Of a DNA stretch of 64,000 nt, positions 37,650 to 47,690 are shown one piece after another; position 1 is the stretch's first letter; each line of letters opens with the position of its first letter. The position numbers and the translations under genes are program-made. This stretch comes from Homalodisca vitripennis (Eukaryota > Arthropoda > Insecta > Hemiptera > Cicadellidae), in NCBI RefSeq assembly GCF_021130785.1, contig NW_025776786.1, positions 1-64,000 of the forward strand. Direction: 5' to 3'. The notes under the pieces were generated by a model that searched no databases, was not told the origin of the DNA, and was given only the letters and a program-made list of their open reading frames with translations.

Positions 37650-38883
37650 AAAACTAATATAAATAGAATTTCATACAAGTGAATATGCTTAGTGTAACTT
37701 CTAATCAATTGGTATTTTGATAAAACATGGCCGTGTGTAAATATGATGTATTCTCACAAACTGTATTGATGAACACCATGTTGTGGTTCATGATACAAAT
37801 GTTTTGTGATGATATATGACAAAGGAATGTATCATTCAACTAATTCAAAGTAGCTTACAGCAGAGTTCTATTATATTTAACGAATCAGTTTCACAGGTAC
37901 GATTTTAGTATATTCAATAACACAATAAGACATTGGATTGAAAGAATCTAATATTTATTTATCAAGCATCATGGTGTTTTATTGAATCGGTATACATTAT
38001 TTATACGTAAAACTTGAAAGTATCCTATAATTTTAAACATCACAAGTATTCCAAATATGCGAAATAAAATTTAACTTGCTTTATTATTTATGTGTTCATT
38101 TGTGCACACGAATGGTTCAGCTAAAAGATTTTATAGGGGACTCACTCACTTATGTGACCTTCGATATCCGTTTTAATGTGATTGCCATGTCCGATCATTT
38201 CTGTCTGTCAATAAAATCCAATATAATTATACTGAACTATATATAATTCATTGTATACGGTGTGTTCTAACATCAGTACAACCTCATTTACTCAAAATTT
38301 CCAATTTTTACTTTGCTCGGTATGAACGATTTAGCGTCTGATTATTGGTTTTTTATAAGAATGCCTATTTCAACAGCTTTTGAGCATTAAGGAATTCACT
38401 ATTGTTATAAAGCTGACAAGAGAATCACAACAAATTTGTTGCCTGTCTGCCTTCTGTTAGATAAATCTGGGTAGAAAGTCCCTACGAAACATGAAAATTG
38501 GTACATAGGTTCCTCTTGGCCTAAAGAAGAACTCTAATTATCAAGAGTTCAAAGTGCACTAAAGATAGCCTACATAGAGCTCAATAGCATGTAGACCCGA
38601 AAAAACATAACATTTGGTTCTTTAAAGACATCAGTAAAGTTCTATTTGTTACATCAATTTTATCCTATTATATCAACTTTATCAATTTTTATCGGTTACT
38701 TTACTTAATTGAAAAAATCTGATATCACTATAAAGTGAAATTCAACATTTATATATCATACAATTTGAAACATTTAAAAAGTAGTCATGATAAGCATGTT
38801 TTTCAGCCAATGTATCAAAATAATATTATATAAAGTATAGCTTCACATCAGAGCCCATTTGAAATAAATACAATATTCGTTTA
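37650..38883. repeat. Block C, upstream part, paralogous to 30,250-31,400
   Basis: Matches block B in order: GAACATGCTTAGTG-type (37,683 / 30,327), GATGATACA (about 37,790 / 30,400), the TCTGTCTGCC / AGATAAATCTGGGTAGAAAG region (38,445 / 31,010), and GGTTACTTTACTTAATT (38,693; compare 31,230). It includes copy 4 of the dispersed TGTCTGTC/GGTTCCTCT repeat at 38,430-38,600. No gene. Confidence 0.55.
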
Positions 38884-39960
38884 TTATTAGAGAAAGACCA
38901 CAAGGTGTAAAATGGCGTAACAAGGAGAGCGTCAACAGGGTCCATGTAAGTTCAGCGCCAATATTGGTGTATCGATGTGATTAACGACTACCACAACACA
39001 TATCTTCTCTCCCCAACAACCATGTCCGGTATGTTGTACTATACTACGGCTGTAAACCAACAAGGAGACCATCGTGAGATACTCAATGGTGTAACAAATG
39101 AGTGTGTCTACAACACTGTACATACAATGTCAACGCCAATATTGGTGTATCGATGTGATTAACGACTACCACAACACATATCTTCTCTCCCCAATAACCA
39201 TGTCCGGTATGTTGTACTATACTACGGCTGTAAACCAACAAGGAGACCATCGTGAGATACTCAATGGTGTAACAAATGAGTGTGTCCTACAACACTGTAC
39301 GTACAATGTCAACGCCAATATTGGTGTATCGATGTGATTAACGACTACCACAACACATATCTTCTCTCCCCAATAACCATGTCCGGTATGTTGTACTATA
39401 CTACGGCTGTAAACCAACAAGGAGACCATCGTGAGATACTCAATGGTGCAACAAATGAGTGTGTCTACAACACTGTACGTACAATGTCAACGCCAATATT
39501 GGTGTATCGATGTGATTAACGACTACCACAACACATATCTTCTCTCCCCAATAACCATGTCCGTTGTGGTGTACTATACTATGGCTGTAAAACCAACAAT
39601 GAAAGCATCGTGAGATACTCAATGGTGTAACAATGAGAGTGTCCACAACACTGTACATACAATGTCAACGCCAATATTGGTGTATCGGTGTGATTAACGA
39701 CTACCAAAACACATATATTTTCTCCCCAATAACCATGTCTGGTTAGTTGTAATATACTATGTCTGTAAGCCAACAATGAAAGCATCGTTAGATACACAAG
39801 GTGTAACAAATGGCAATGTCTAAAACACTGTATATGTCAATGTTTGTAATGTCAACAGCTATATTGGTGTATACATACCATTACTTCAAAAACACAAAAA
39901 TATCTTCTCTCCTCAAAGACCTTGTCTTGTCGTTTGTAATTTTACAATATAAAAACATAA
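38884..39960 (+). repeat. 178-bp tandem satellite array, about six units
   Basis: The palindrome CCAATATTGG recurs at 38,958, 39,136, 39,315, 39,493 and 39,671, with a degenerate copy at 39,859. The periods are 178, 179, 178, 178 and 188. The central units are nearly identical, while the edges are diverged, the usual pattern of homogenised satellites. Overlapping frames of 60-79 codons are open on both strands only because the unit repeats; the period is not a multiple of three, so they are not a repeat protein. Single diverged monomers are present in block B (29,925-30,205; 31,475-31,690). CCAATATTGG also contains a CCAAT box. Confidence 0.95.
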
Positions 39961-40903
39961 ATGACAAACTATAATAGTGAATCACTTTAGCTGTAAAGAA
40001 TTAAGAACTTATACACCTTCCGTGACTTGCATTATAGTGATCTGCATGGGTAAAATAAAGTTCCAATATTTAAAATATCTATAAAATATGTACATATCTT
40101 AAAGCCAAAAAGAAAATTTAAGATACAAAATTATTAGTTTTGCTAAACTTCTTATTTTAATAATCTGCATATTTAAACCATTTACACCCTGAAAAATTCA
40201 CGATATCCATAAAATTTTAAAATGTTTTCTTTATAACGCTGTTAATTAACTAAGTTAAAGCCATATACTGTTTGTAAAATTGATGACTTCACTTCTTGAT
40301 TGATAGTAGCGAGTTTGAATGTTATTAGCGAGTTTCTTTTTATTTAAGCAAGAAATATTTCGGAGAAACTGTTCCCTTAAAGATACGGAGTAGTATTGCC
40401 GGGGACATAGCTGCGTTATACATAATTCTTCCATTAAGGGTGGACTGGACTAAAGCCTATTTTTAGCCCTAAAACAACAATGTTGAGTCTTAAACACTTT
40501 GACGCTACTAATTTTAGTCGTAGAATTATTGGAGATATGCCATTGCAAAGAAACTCTGATTATTGTGTTTCTGTACTTTCGTCATGTATTCAGTAAAACA
40601 TCGAACTTGTTAACTTTATGGTTTCAATACTAAGGAATATACACTTTTAATGAATAACTAAAAGCATTTGAGCGCTAAAATATAATATCTTTGTTCTTCT
40701 AATGTTAAACTCAAAGTTGTTTTATGAAAGTATATTGTATTCATGTATCGATTGTATCATAGACTTAAACTTTTCGTCCAAAATGGTCCATTTTGCTAAT
40801 ACTACTTTGATTTCTCTTGATAGCTAAGAATGAGGGTGGTGGTGGGGCGTTTCCCAGTTAAAAATTATGTTTAAACCTTTTCTAAGTTAAAAAGCTTTTA
40901 AAC

Positions 40904-40945
40904 CTAATACAATTATAGGTATATTAATACCTATAATTGTATTAG
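40904..40945. repeat. Perfect 19-bp inverted repeat with 4-nt loop
   Basis: CTAATACAATTATAGGTAT (40,904-40,922) is followed by ATTA and then its exact reverse complement (40,927-40,945). It is absent at the equivalent place in block B, so it is recent. It could extrude a cruciform or fold as a short hairpin RNA if transcribed. Confidence 0.9.
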
Positions 40946-41204
40946 TTAAACAAGAGACCCACTCAATCAATTGTGGCATGGAAAAGTGAGAACTAACTTA
41001 TGTACTATCTGACATAAAACCAGACCTCGCCACACCTCGTCCGTATGAATGCTACATCTCCTTAGTAACTAAAACAGTCAAATGTGTAGAGTAGAAGTCT
41101 AAAGGAATAACTTCATTTATTTTGTAAATGATTACTATAGACCTGCATTTTCATATAGTGAGCAATATCAATCTTAAAAAGATAAAAATGCCAAATCTTT
41201 GTGA

Positions 41205-41395
41205 ATTTACTAAACCAAGCAGTCGAGTCCAGTATAAATACTACCATTGAAGCAAGTCTGCTGCGATGTTCAAGCAATACTTGAAGCCATTTGCAACACA
41301 TTTCCCGCACGGCTGCCTCTTTTATAGCCTTATCACAGATTTATGTGTAGTTGCGTCGTTCTCTGTCCTAGCTAAGCGCGTTTTATTGTTTTCTT
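41205..41395. promoter_or_regulatory. Paired-TATA/E2F module, block C copy
   Basis: TATAAATA at 41,233; TTCAAG-CAATA-CTTGAA at 41,269-41,285; TTTCCCGC at 41,301-41,308; minus-strand TATAAAAG at 41,319-41,326. Order and spacing are the same as in block B, to the base. Conservation stays high to about 41,390 (GTTGCGTCGTTC, CTAGCTAAGCG). Confidence 0.5.
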
Positions 41396-41430
41396 TTATT
41401 TTGTATTTCCTTTCGATTGGTACTGGGTAG
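41266..41430 (+). CDS. Small ORF in conserved module, block C
   Basis: A 54-codon ORF homologous to the one at 32,524-32,691. It starts MFKQYLKPFATHFPHG. The hydrophobic core differs from B at three positions (ITDLCVVASFSVLAKR) and now carries an aspartate. After codon 40 the two diverge (LLFSFILYFLSIGTG here) but remain hydrophobic. The caveats are the same: no leader, frame lost in block A, and flanking non-coding parts of the module conserved about as well. Confidence 0.25.
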   Translation: MFKQYLKPFATHFPHGCLFYSLITDLCVVASFSVLAKRVLLFSFILYFLSIGTG

Positions 41431-44094
41431 TACGTATTATCATCCTTAAGTACCATCACTGGTGCAGCCCGTAGTGCTGTATAAAACCTACTTTAATTGT
41501 CAATAACAGGATTGAGAGTCAAATTACTTTAATGTCCTTTTATCATAAAACAAAGACTGGTCTTAAGATGAGCATTCTTACCACTATTATACCAATACTA
41601 GATAATTAAAGATTATATTGAGGATTTTTTTATGTTTTTTTCTTATCTGATTTTTTAATTTAGTTTACATTTTGTGGATTTAAACTCATTAAAATTCTCA
41701 CTAAATCATACTTGTTATTAATTACTAGAAATAGAGTTACTAACATCTCCTGAGCCCCTTAAGAAATCTTCCCTTTTTTTCATTTAAGGGTACTATTAAT
41801 GGATACTTCATATAGTAACGGTACGATTTATGATACTTGGAATAAATATTTAGTTCGGTTTAATGTGATTGGTTACGTCTTATTCCTGCTCACATTGCTA
41901 TTTACAGTTATATTTCCATTGATTTAGTTAATTTTCACATTGATGGACAATCTTCACTAATTTATTGATACATGACCATTTAATCCCAAATTTATAAATT
42001 ATAAATTTGAATAAATTTCAATCACGAAATATCCAATATGAACACGATAGATGCACCTAACTATAAAAGTATTAGTTATACTATTTTTTAGTGATAGCCC
42101 TTTAACCATTAAACAAAACTGTAACTTAATACAGCAATCAAAAGTTTTAATTATCGTATTATAAATGTTGTTGTTAAAGACGTGTGAAAGTTTGTCATTA
42201 CTTTGAAAACCTATGTAATTACGTTATTATAAAATGAATTCCAGAATATGATTTCATAAGAAACAGTAATTTGAAATGGAATGAAAATAATGTAGTTATT
42301 TAACATTTGATAAGTTAATTATTCTGGCTCCCTAAATATTTATAACCTAAAGCAGAGAGTGGAATTGCCAAAAAAAACTGGGTGTTCAAAATTATTTAAC
42401 ATTTTTTATTAGAAAATTACCACACTTTGATAATGAATAAAAAATAGTTTCCTTAAAGTTTGACAGCTAAAATATTTAAAAAAGGTACCTAATGCCTGAC
42501 AAGTTCATGGAGACTGTAAACTGTAAAATGTGAGTTGATCATGGCTATGTACATATTCTGTAGTTATAGTAGGAAGGGTTGATTCAAAGAGAAGAGCATA
42601 TCATTCACTCAGTGCAGTGTCTAGTGTCTGAAACTGTAAGAAACTTGAAGTCCACGTCCACCTGAAAAGATCCAAAACAATCGGCGAAGAAGAAGTTTGA
42701 CATCAGAGACACCTATAACACACAAAATCTTTGTCATGTGTACCCATACGTTATCCGGTGTAATCTATATGAGATGCATTATAATTAGATGCACAATCGA
42801 ATGCACTACGATGTCTCAGACACGATCTCAGAGCACAATGGAGCAAATGAGTATTCTACACGTAACGTAACCATGGTGTAAAGGGTTGAATCAATAGAAA
42901 TGTTAGTTTAGCTCCATTTCACCTTCCACATAGTGCCGAGTCTGAAATCTCACACTGTCAAATGCTTTTAAACCTCTATTTTGCACACCTCTTCAGGCAG
43001 TCGAGACCTAAAATGTTCAAGTGTCCAGTCCGTGACAGTGATTTCAGATGTTTCACTGAGCGGAAGCTGAAATTGAGCAAAATTTAACATTCTCATGACC
43101 ATGAAGGTTGAAAAATGTTTTATTTGAAAACGAATTATGTTGTTTAACATGGCTTAAAATCTATTGGCAATAGCGAAGAAAGTGAACAGAATAAACTTTG
43201 TTACAGTAGAAAAGATCTCAATTAAAACTAGATTGTAATGTAAGCACAGCATCATATATTATATATGGTCATAATTTGTTGGTACACACTTATATGTTTT
43301 CCTTTTAAATTTATTTTACATTTTAACTGATTGAATTTTTAATTTTCAGCTTAAATGATGCTTTACGACAATACTTATTGATGTTAAAATGTATACAAGA
43401 AATCTACTCGTAATTGTAATGAATTACATAAACATCGTAAAATATTCATATATTCATACACGTAGAACTATTTGCTGAAATTCAGTTACGATAAAATCAA
43501 GTTATTCACAAGCTCTGGGTAAAAACTTCGAATGTTTCCAACATGAATTAAGTATTACACTAGACAACACTATAACTGTACCTTTTTAATCAGATTTCAG
43601 CTGAAATTCAAGAGACAATTTCTATCTTTACTTGATTTATAGCTCCAGTGCTATATCCGATATCCTCGTTGTTTATTTTTCTAGTATGTAATAAAGAAAG
43701 CTTTGTTAAATTAAAATGGTAATTATCGTTACAGCATTACATACAAATTTTTGCTTGAATTTGTAATGTAAAAAACTGTACGTACTTACAACTTAAATGA
43801 CCAAATAAGTTTGTCCTAGCAATTAGCTTACTCAGTGGATTTGTACTTCAGATCAGAAATAAAAAAGGATCTTGATATGAGCCTTTCAAATAACAAAATT
43901 AAAAGAATATAAATGATCAAACTAAGTATTTGATCAAATACTACAAGAATTTGTTTTTTTTTCGATTTATACGTTTTACCCTATGAAATCTAACGGCGCA
44001 ATATATTATTTTCAGATGTAACAAAATCCTTTAGAATTTAATTTAATGATATTCTGTATACTAAATTTCAAAAATTAGTAAACTATATGATTTT

Positions 44095-46300
44095 ATGGGG
44101 ACAGTGTCCAAAAAAATATCAAAAAATCGGTTTTTTTTATAATATTATTTTATTAATCTTCAGTTAATTCTGATTTCAAAAATATATACATGTTATATGA
44201 TACCTCTATTAGTTTATTTATGACAATTTTTAAAAAAATTCTCGACAAGCAACTTTTAGTATATTTTCCTTTGACTCGCATGCTACCGCTTGAAGTTTGT
44301 TATTGTAAACTTATTGTCTTTGTTATAGTACACCTATTGTGATCTGAAGCTTATTATTGTAATGGCTGTGGCAGCTTTTACAGATGCTGCATTCTGCTAA
44401 ATGCATTTTATTGTGACTTGTGTTTTGTTTATGTTACTGTTTAGTGTTGTTGGTTATGTTTGCTTGAGTTTTGTGAAGTGAAATTGTGATTAGTAAATAG
44501 TGTTTGTATTGAAAATGCCGAGGTTTTCTAATAAAGTATTTAAAAAGAGAGGGCCTGTTGGTAAACGAAAGGCAGTTCATTCAGCTAGTGACAGTAATGA
44601 TGTTCAGAATGGTAAAAAGCAAAAAGTAAGTGAAACCCCAAGTTGTAGTTCTAGGCCTAGTCCTAAGATTAGTGCATCAAAAAAGAAACTGTCAGACTCT
44701 GATTTTACTATATTTGAAGACAGTTCTGATTATGGAAATGAAGTAGTAGATCTATCATTGCTATCTTCAACATTATTGGAAAATACATTGTGTAAACATT
44801 GTACTCAAGGATCTATGAGTATATGGAAAGTTGGTAGACAATTTGGCCTCGCTTCTAAAATGTCACTTATGTGTAACAGATGTGAGTACGAAGCTTTTTT
44901 TATAATTCAAATAAGTGTACTGTTGATTTTGCTGGGGAACAAGAGCAGGCATTTGAAATAAACTTGAGGTTAGCCTGTGGCCTACGCTCTATTGGTAAAG
45001 GGCCTGCATCTGCGCGTATGCTATGTGGGGTCATGAACTTACCCAATCCTTCAGTAAAAAATAGTAAAACTATAAAAATACTAAAAACTGCAGTGAAAGA
45101 AATAGCTGAAAAAAGCATGAAGTTAGCCGTAGCAGAAGCTGTAGAGGAAAACAGTGCAGAATTGGAAAATGAAAATCGCGATTTGACCGCAGCATTTGAT
45201 GGAACGTGGCAGAAGAGAGGTCATCAGTCACTCAATGGCGTTGTCACTTGCACTTCTGTTGACACGGGTAAGGTTGTTTAGACGTTGCGATTTTGTCAAA
45301 TCATTGCTTGTGCTTAGATAAAAACAGCCACAACGTCAACTGTAAGGCTAACTACAGTGGAAGCAGTGGGGGAATGGAAGTCGCAGGAGTACAAACTCTT
45401 TTTGGCCGCTCCAAAGAAAAATACAATATACAATACACTAAATTTCTTGGCGATGGAGATAGTGCAGCTTTTGGTTCAGTGGTTAGATTAGACCCATACA
45501 ATGGTATAGAGATTACTAAACTTGAATGTGTAGGCCACATTCAAAAGCGGATAGGGTCCAGACTGCGAAAACTGAAAAGTAAACTGGGCAAACAACAAAA
45601 ATTAACAGACGGAAAACCAATTGGTGGTAAAAATAGACTAACAGACTCAGTTATTGATTTGTTACAATCCTATTATGGCCAGGCCATTAGAAAGAATGTA
45701 TCATCTGTCACAGAGATGAAGAAAGCCATATGGACAATTTTTTTTCCATAAACTATCAACTAATGAGACGCCTCAGCATGGGCTATGTCCAAAAGAAGAG
45801 ACAACCTGGTGCAAATATAATAGATCCCTCATTACAAATGAAAAATATGATCATACAAAAAGTTTACCATCTGCAATTATGACAGAAATTAAACCAATTT
45901 TTAGAGATCTCTCAGATGAGAATTTGTTAAAAAAGTGTACTCACGGAAATACGCAGAACGTGAACGAGAGCCTAAACAACGTGAGCTGGAGCCGTATTCC
46001 AAAAAAAAAGTTTTGTAGGTATTGACACATTGGAACTTGGGGTTTATGATGCCATAGCCTCATTCAACCTAGGACTAGTAACAAAGTGTCAAGTTTTGGA
46101 CTGTATGAAGATAAGACCTGGTTGTCATATGATCTCAACGATGAAGGCCTTGGATGCGGCGAGAGTTTATGCGGCTGATAAAGCTATAACCGACTATCAG
46201 CTGGAATCATAAGTTGAAATATATTTCCTATCGTTTTACGAAAAAGTAACGTTCTTATTCGAATATATCCTGATAGTAACATTTTAATTATGTCGCTTTT
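44095..46300 (+). mobile_element. Mutator-like DNA transposon, decayed
   Basis: Block homology stops near 44,095 and resumes near 46,300, with the transposase remnant between. The left border (GGGGACAGTGTCC, 44,097-44,109, itself nearly palindromic) is a plausible terminal motif. I find no matching inverted copy at the right side, so the right end is probably lost or the border misplaced. Blocks A and B lack the element, so it inserted into C after the duplication. Confidence 0.55.
44515..46212 (+). pseudogene. Mutator-like transposase pseudogene (four frameshifts)
   Basis: The ATG at 44,515 (MPRFSNKVFKKRG) opens a basic N-terminus of about 60 residues. A Cys pair CKHC (93-96) and a second pair CNRC (120-123) form a probable zinc knuckle. 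The transposase core follows, with AFDGTWQKRGHQS (about 45,195-45,233), FLGDGDSAAFGSV (about 45,443-45,481) and NVNESLNN (about 45,960-45,983), which fit the D, D and E of the Mutator-like transposase domain found in many arthropod proteins. The reading changes frame four times: in a T run near 44,896-44,902, near 45,279, in a T run near 45,738-45,746, and in an A run near 46,001-46,009. Three of the four are in homopolymers. The last piece ends ITDYQLES and then stops, shorter than I expect for the family. About 565 codons in total. The few breaks in otherwise clean sequence point to a young copy or sequencing error. Confidence 0.85.
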
Positions 46301-47215
46301 ATTAACGGGATGATTTTAAACCATGTTGTTTCACTTTTTATACTATTCTTACTGTGTGTATTTGAATAACTAATTAAATCTAGAGGTTAATCCTGTGATG
46401 TATTGATAGCGGAACCCATTGATAGATCTGTGATCAGCCATCACCAGGTGTCACAGTTATTGATGGCTAAGTGTAGGGAGCGACCTCAGTGTTAGCTTAT
46501 TATTTGCTGTTTTAGCGTCGATTTCAAAGGACTATTTAAAGTTTTACTATTGAACCAATTCCAAATTGTTTCTGCCGGTAAATTCATATATGAAAAATGA
46601 CCGTCATTGGATGTTTAGAGGTAAAACGGCATTTCCAACAAGGGCAGAATAAGGCTTCTCTCTGACGGGAGGTCACGGCTATTCCAGGAAATTCAATAAA
46701 GATTAGAAAACAGATTTAAACTATTTCGTCATAGCATGATTATTACCACTGAATCAAAGATGCCATTGACGTACAAATAAGCTTTGAAAAACATGTTTCG
46801 AAAAGTTGTATAAGTACTAATCTAAGAATCCAAGTAATGATGATAAAATATTGAGGAAGTCCGTTTGCTTTTTCATCTTTAATTCTTAACGCTGAATCAA
46901 GAGAAAAGTTAACTCCATTACGTCTGAGAGACAACTGGATTTGTGCTTTGTTTTCTACACCTTCATCGTGTTACCGTTACGTCTTTGTGTCAAGGAGTGA
47001 ATTAATTAAAAGTCTCTACCCTAGTTGATACACAATTTAATTTGAGTTTAGAAAAGTAAAGGTAGTTTTATTTTATGTTTCATGCATAAAATAGGCATTA
47101 AACTTGTCAACAACAGTTTACAAGAAACAAAGGTTTGCTGTTTTATTCTAATGTACTGTAAAAATGTTCATACTGTTAAATTAGTTATTAATAGAACATA
47201 ATAATGTTCTAATAA
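46300..47215. repeat. Block C, after the Mutator insertion
   Basis: Collinear with A 3,290-4,200 and B 35,480-35,800. The best conserved part (46,920-47,010) matches A 3,890-3,990, for example CTGGATTTGTGCTTT, CTACACCTTCATC and TTACGTCTTTGTGTCAAGGA. A one-base indel inside it and the lack of a shared frame argue against coding. It includes the third SINE-like remnant (46,615-46,695). Confidence 0.6.
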
Positions 47216-47221
47216 CTTAAA

Positions 47222-47690
47222 ATAGCACCGTGCGGACCCGGGTAATAATAGACCGCAGTATCTCTGCTTGTCGTAAGAGGCACTAAAAAGGCGGAGCGCA
47301 AATTTCTGTTTTACGCGTGTCCATTTAAAAATTACATGTCTTAACTAATCGCAATAGCCGGTCTTTTCAATTCATTTCTGCCGACTTAAGGGCGTGGTTT
47401 TGTGTCATTCAGCCTCCGTGACGTTGGACGTCTTTGTTGGGCAGAGATTACGGCTTAAAAACTGGGTCTTTCTTGTACTTCCCAGGCTGCGGATGTTACA
47501 GGGGCTCGGGTGAGCTTAGCCAGCAATGACCTGGCTGCCCTATAAGTCTACGAAAATCCCTTTTGTCGTAGTAGAGCCGGTTGGCACCAGCAAAAGGCCC
47601 ACACTGCGACCTTACCGGGAGGGGGGGGGGTTCTGCCGAGGCCACTGCTCATCGGAACTGACTGTTTTGGGGGCAGTTGTGCACAGATTA
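47222..47690 (+). repeat. GC-rich island, unclassified repeat
   Basis: An abrupt GC-rich segment in AT-rich DNA. It holds GTGCGGACCCGGGTAATAAT, GACCGCAGTATC and CTTGTCGTAAGAGGC, then GGGCTCGGGTGAGC, and a G run at 47,621-47,629. Block A has no equivalent, so it is an insertion. The start resembles the 5' UTR openings of insect non-LTR elements ('... gtcgtaagaggcgacta ...'), but no reverse transcriptase follows and the 77-codon frame in it (47,526-47,759) matches nothing I know. Confidence 0.4.

Larger units (their letters stand above)
40960..44094. repeat. Block C, proximal part
   Basis: Collinear with A 390-2,800 and B 32,100-34,850. It includes a second, internal copy of the GGGTTGA-TCA / GTCTGAAATCT-CACTGTCA region (42,575-42,650 and 42,885-42,965). 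Block A also shows two such motifs (1,310-1,380 and 1,440-1,505). No gene seen apart from the module. Confidence 0.6.

Noticed and set aside
38932..39809. Several frames of 60-79 codons on both strands in the 178-bp array
   Set aside because: The period is not a multiple of three, frames stop and restart each unit, and both strands are open; they are repeat by-products.
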